Source: an uncultured Erysipelotrichaceae bacterium
GTDB taxonomy: Bacteria; Bacillota_I; Bacilli_A; Erysipelotrichales; Erysipelotrichaceae
Direction: 5' to 3'
Length of the DNA stretch: 13,364 bases
Assembly (NCBI GenBank): GCA_937874965.1
Contig: CALNCD010000041.1
Span: forward strand, 1 to 13,364
Part shown: one piece after another, positions 12,786-13,364 of the stretch
How the letters are laid out: the number at the start of each line of letters is the position of its first letter
Numbering within the stretch: position 1 is the stretch's first letter
Translations under genes and position numbers: made by a program
The notes under the pieces: model-generated
The model's database searches: none
Told to the model about the DNA's origin: nothing
Seen by the model: only the letters and a program-made list of their open reading frames with translations

Positions 12786-13364
12786 ATGTCAGTAAAAATT
12801 GCAATTAATGGTTTTGGCCGTATCGGTCGCTTAGCTTTCCGCTTGATGTATGGATCCCCTGAATTCGAAATCGTCGCAATCAACGATTTGACAGATTCCA
12901 AGACATTGGCTCATCTTCTGAAGTATGATTCAGCTCAAGGCCGTTATGAAGGTCATGAAGTTTCACACAACGATTCAGGTATCATTGTTGATGGCAAGGA
13001 AGTTAAGGTCTATGCTGAAGCTGATCCTGCGAAGTTGCCTTGGGGTGAGTTGAAGGTTGATGTCGTCATCGAATCAACAGGTTTCTTTACCAGTGCTGAT
13101 AAGGCGAAGGCTCATATCGCTGCTGGTGCCCGTAAGGTGCTTATTTCCGCTCCTGCTACAGGGGATGGCGTTGAAACAGTTGTCTACAATGTCAATCATG
13201 ATATCCTCGATGGCAGCGAAACCATCATCTCCGGTGCATCTTGCACAACAAACTGCTTAGCGCCTATGGCTAAGGTCTTGAATGATACATATGGTATCGT
13301 AACAGGGTCAATGACTACTGTTCATGCATACACCAATGATCAGAACACATTGGATGCTCCTCAT
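12786..13364 (+). CDS. gap: Glyceraldehyde-3-phosphate dehydrogenase, type I (3' partial)
   Basis: The first 193 codons of a phosphorylating, NAD-dependent GAPDH are present; the frame is open to the last base and about 140 residues should follow outside the window. The protein begins with the Rossmann motif INGFGRIGR (7-15). Asp34 in AIND suggests NAD rather than NADP preference. The active site ASCTTNCLAP contains the catalytic Cys153, and the base His180 lies in TTVHAYTNDQ. The enzyme converts glyceraldehyde-3-phosphate, phosphate and NAD+ to 1,3-bisphosphoglycerate in glycolysis. It has its own strong promoter and ribosome binding site after the upstream terminator. Codon choice (many GCT, GGT, TCA, ACA, GAA) differs from the neighbouring genes and fits high expression. 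The cggR repressor gene that precedes gapA in many Bacillota is not present upstream. Confidence 0.97.
   Translation, partial: MSVKIAINGFGRIGRLAFRLMYGSPEFEIVAINDLTDSKTLAHLLKYDSAQGRYEGHEVSHNDSGIIVDGKEVKVYAEADPAKLPWGELKVDVVIESTGFFTSADKAKAHIAAGARKVLISAPATGDGVETVVYNVNHDILDGSETIISGASCTTNCLAPMAKVLNDTYGIVTGSMTTVHAYTNDQNTLDAPH

Overview
The window comes from a moderate-GC Gram-positive bacterium of the Bacillota (Firmicutes). The best guess is an Erysipelotrichia-type lineage. This rests on the rapZ-glmR-whiA gene order, strong AGGAGG-type ribosome binding sites, sigma-A promoters of the TTGACA/TATAAT type, a cre-like site and Bacillota-type protein families. The species cannot be named from the sequence. 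All recognised genes lie on the + strand, and there is no sign of phage, insertion sequence, CRISPR, tRNA or rRNA.

Region 1 (1-3736) is the end of a transport operon. It holds the C-terminal part of an exporter-fold ABC transporter, then a complete energy-coupling factor (ECF) module: an S component of the MptE/Trep_Strep type, an EcfT transmembrane protein, and a fused double ATPase. A strong intrinsic terminator closes it. The substrate cannot be read from the sequence. Haem, iron chelates or another cofactor are the most reasonable guesses.

Region 2 (3737-7621) is a separate operon with its own promoter and a perfect 7-bp inverted repeat placed like an operator just after the expected transcription start. 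It encodes a small YbaN/DUF454 membrane protein, whose 5' end looks frameshifted, and a pair of half-ABC transporters resembling CydD and CydC. Both gene junctions overlap by 8 bp. No cytochrome bd genes are visible nearby.

Region 3 (7622-12600) starts from an extended -10 promoter. It contains the conserved rapZ-glmR-whiA block (cell-wall precursor sensing and division control), then a small two-helix membrane protein where Bacillus has crh, a DUF2156 protein and an Eis-like GNAT acetyltransferase. The genes are tightly coupled (overlaps of 4, 17, 26 and 26 bp, plus one 2-bp gap), and the operon ends at a predicted terminator.

Region 4 (12601-13364) is the promoter region and first 193 codons of glyceraldehyde-3-phosphate dehydrogenase, which runs off the window. 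Its upstream region carries a strong promoter, a cre-like site overlapping a possible second promoter, and several short words that each occur twice. No strikingly new system is evident. The points most worth checking are the DUF454 frameshift and its operator-like dyad, the two exporter-fold/ECF transport clusters, and the repeated gap upstream architecture.
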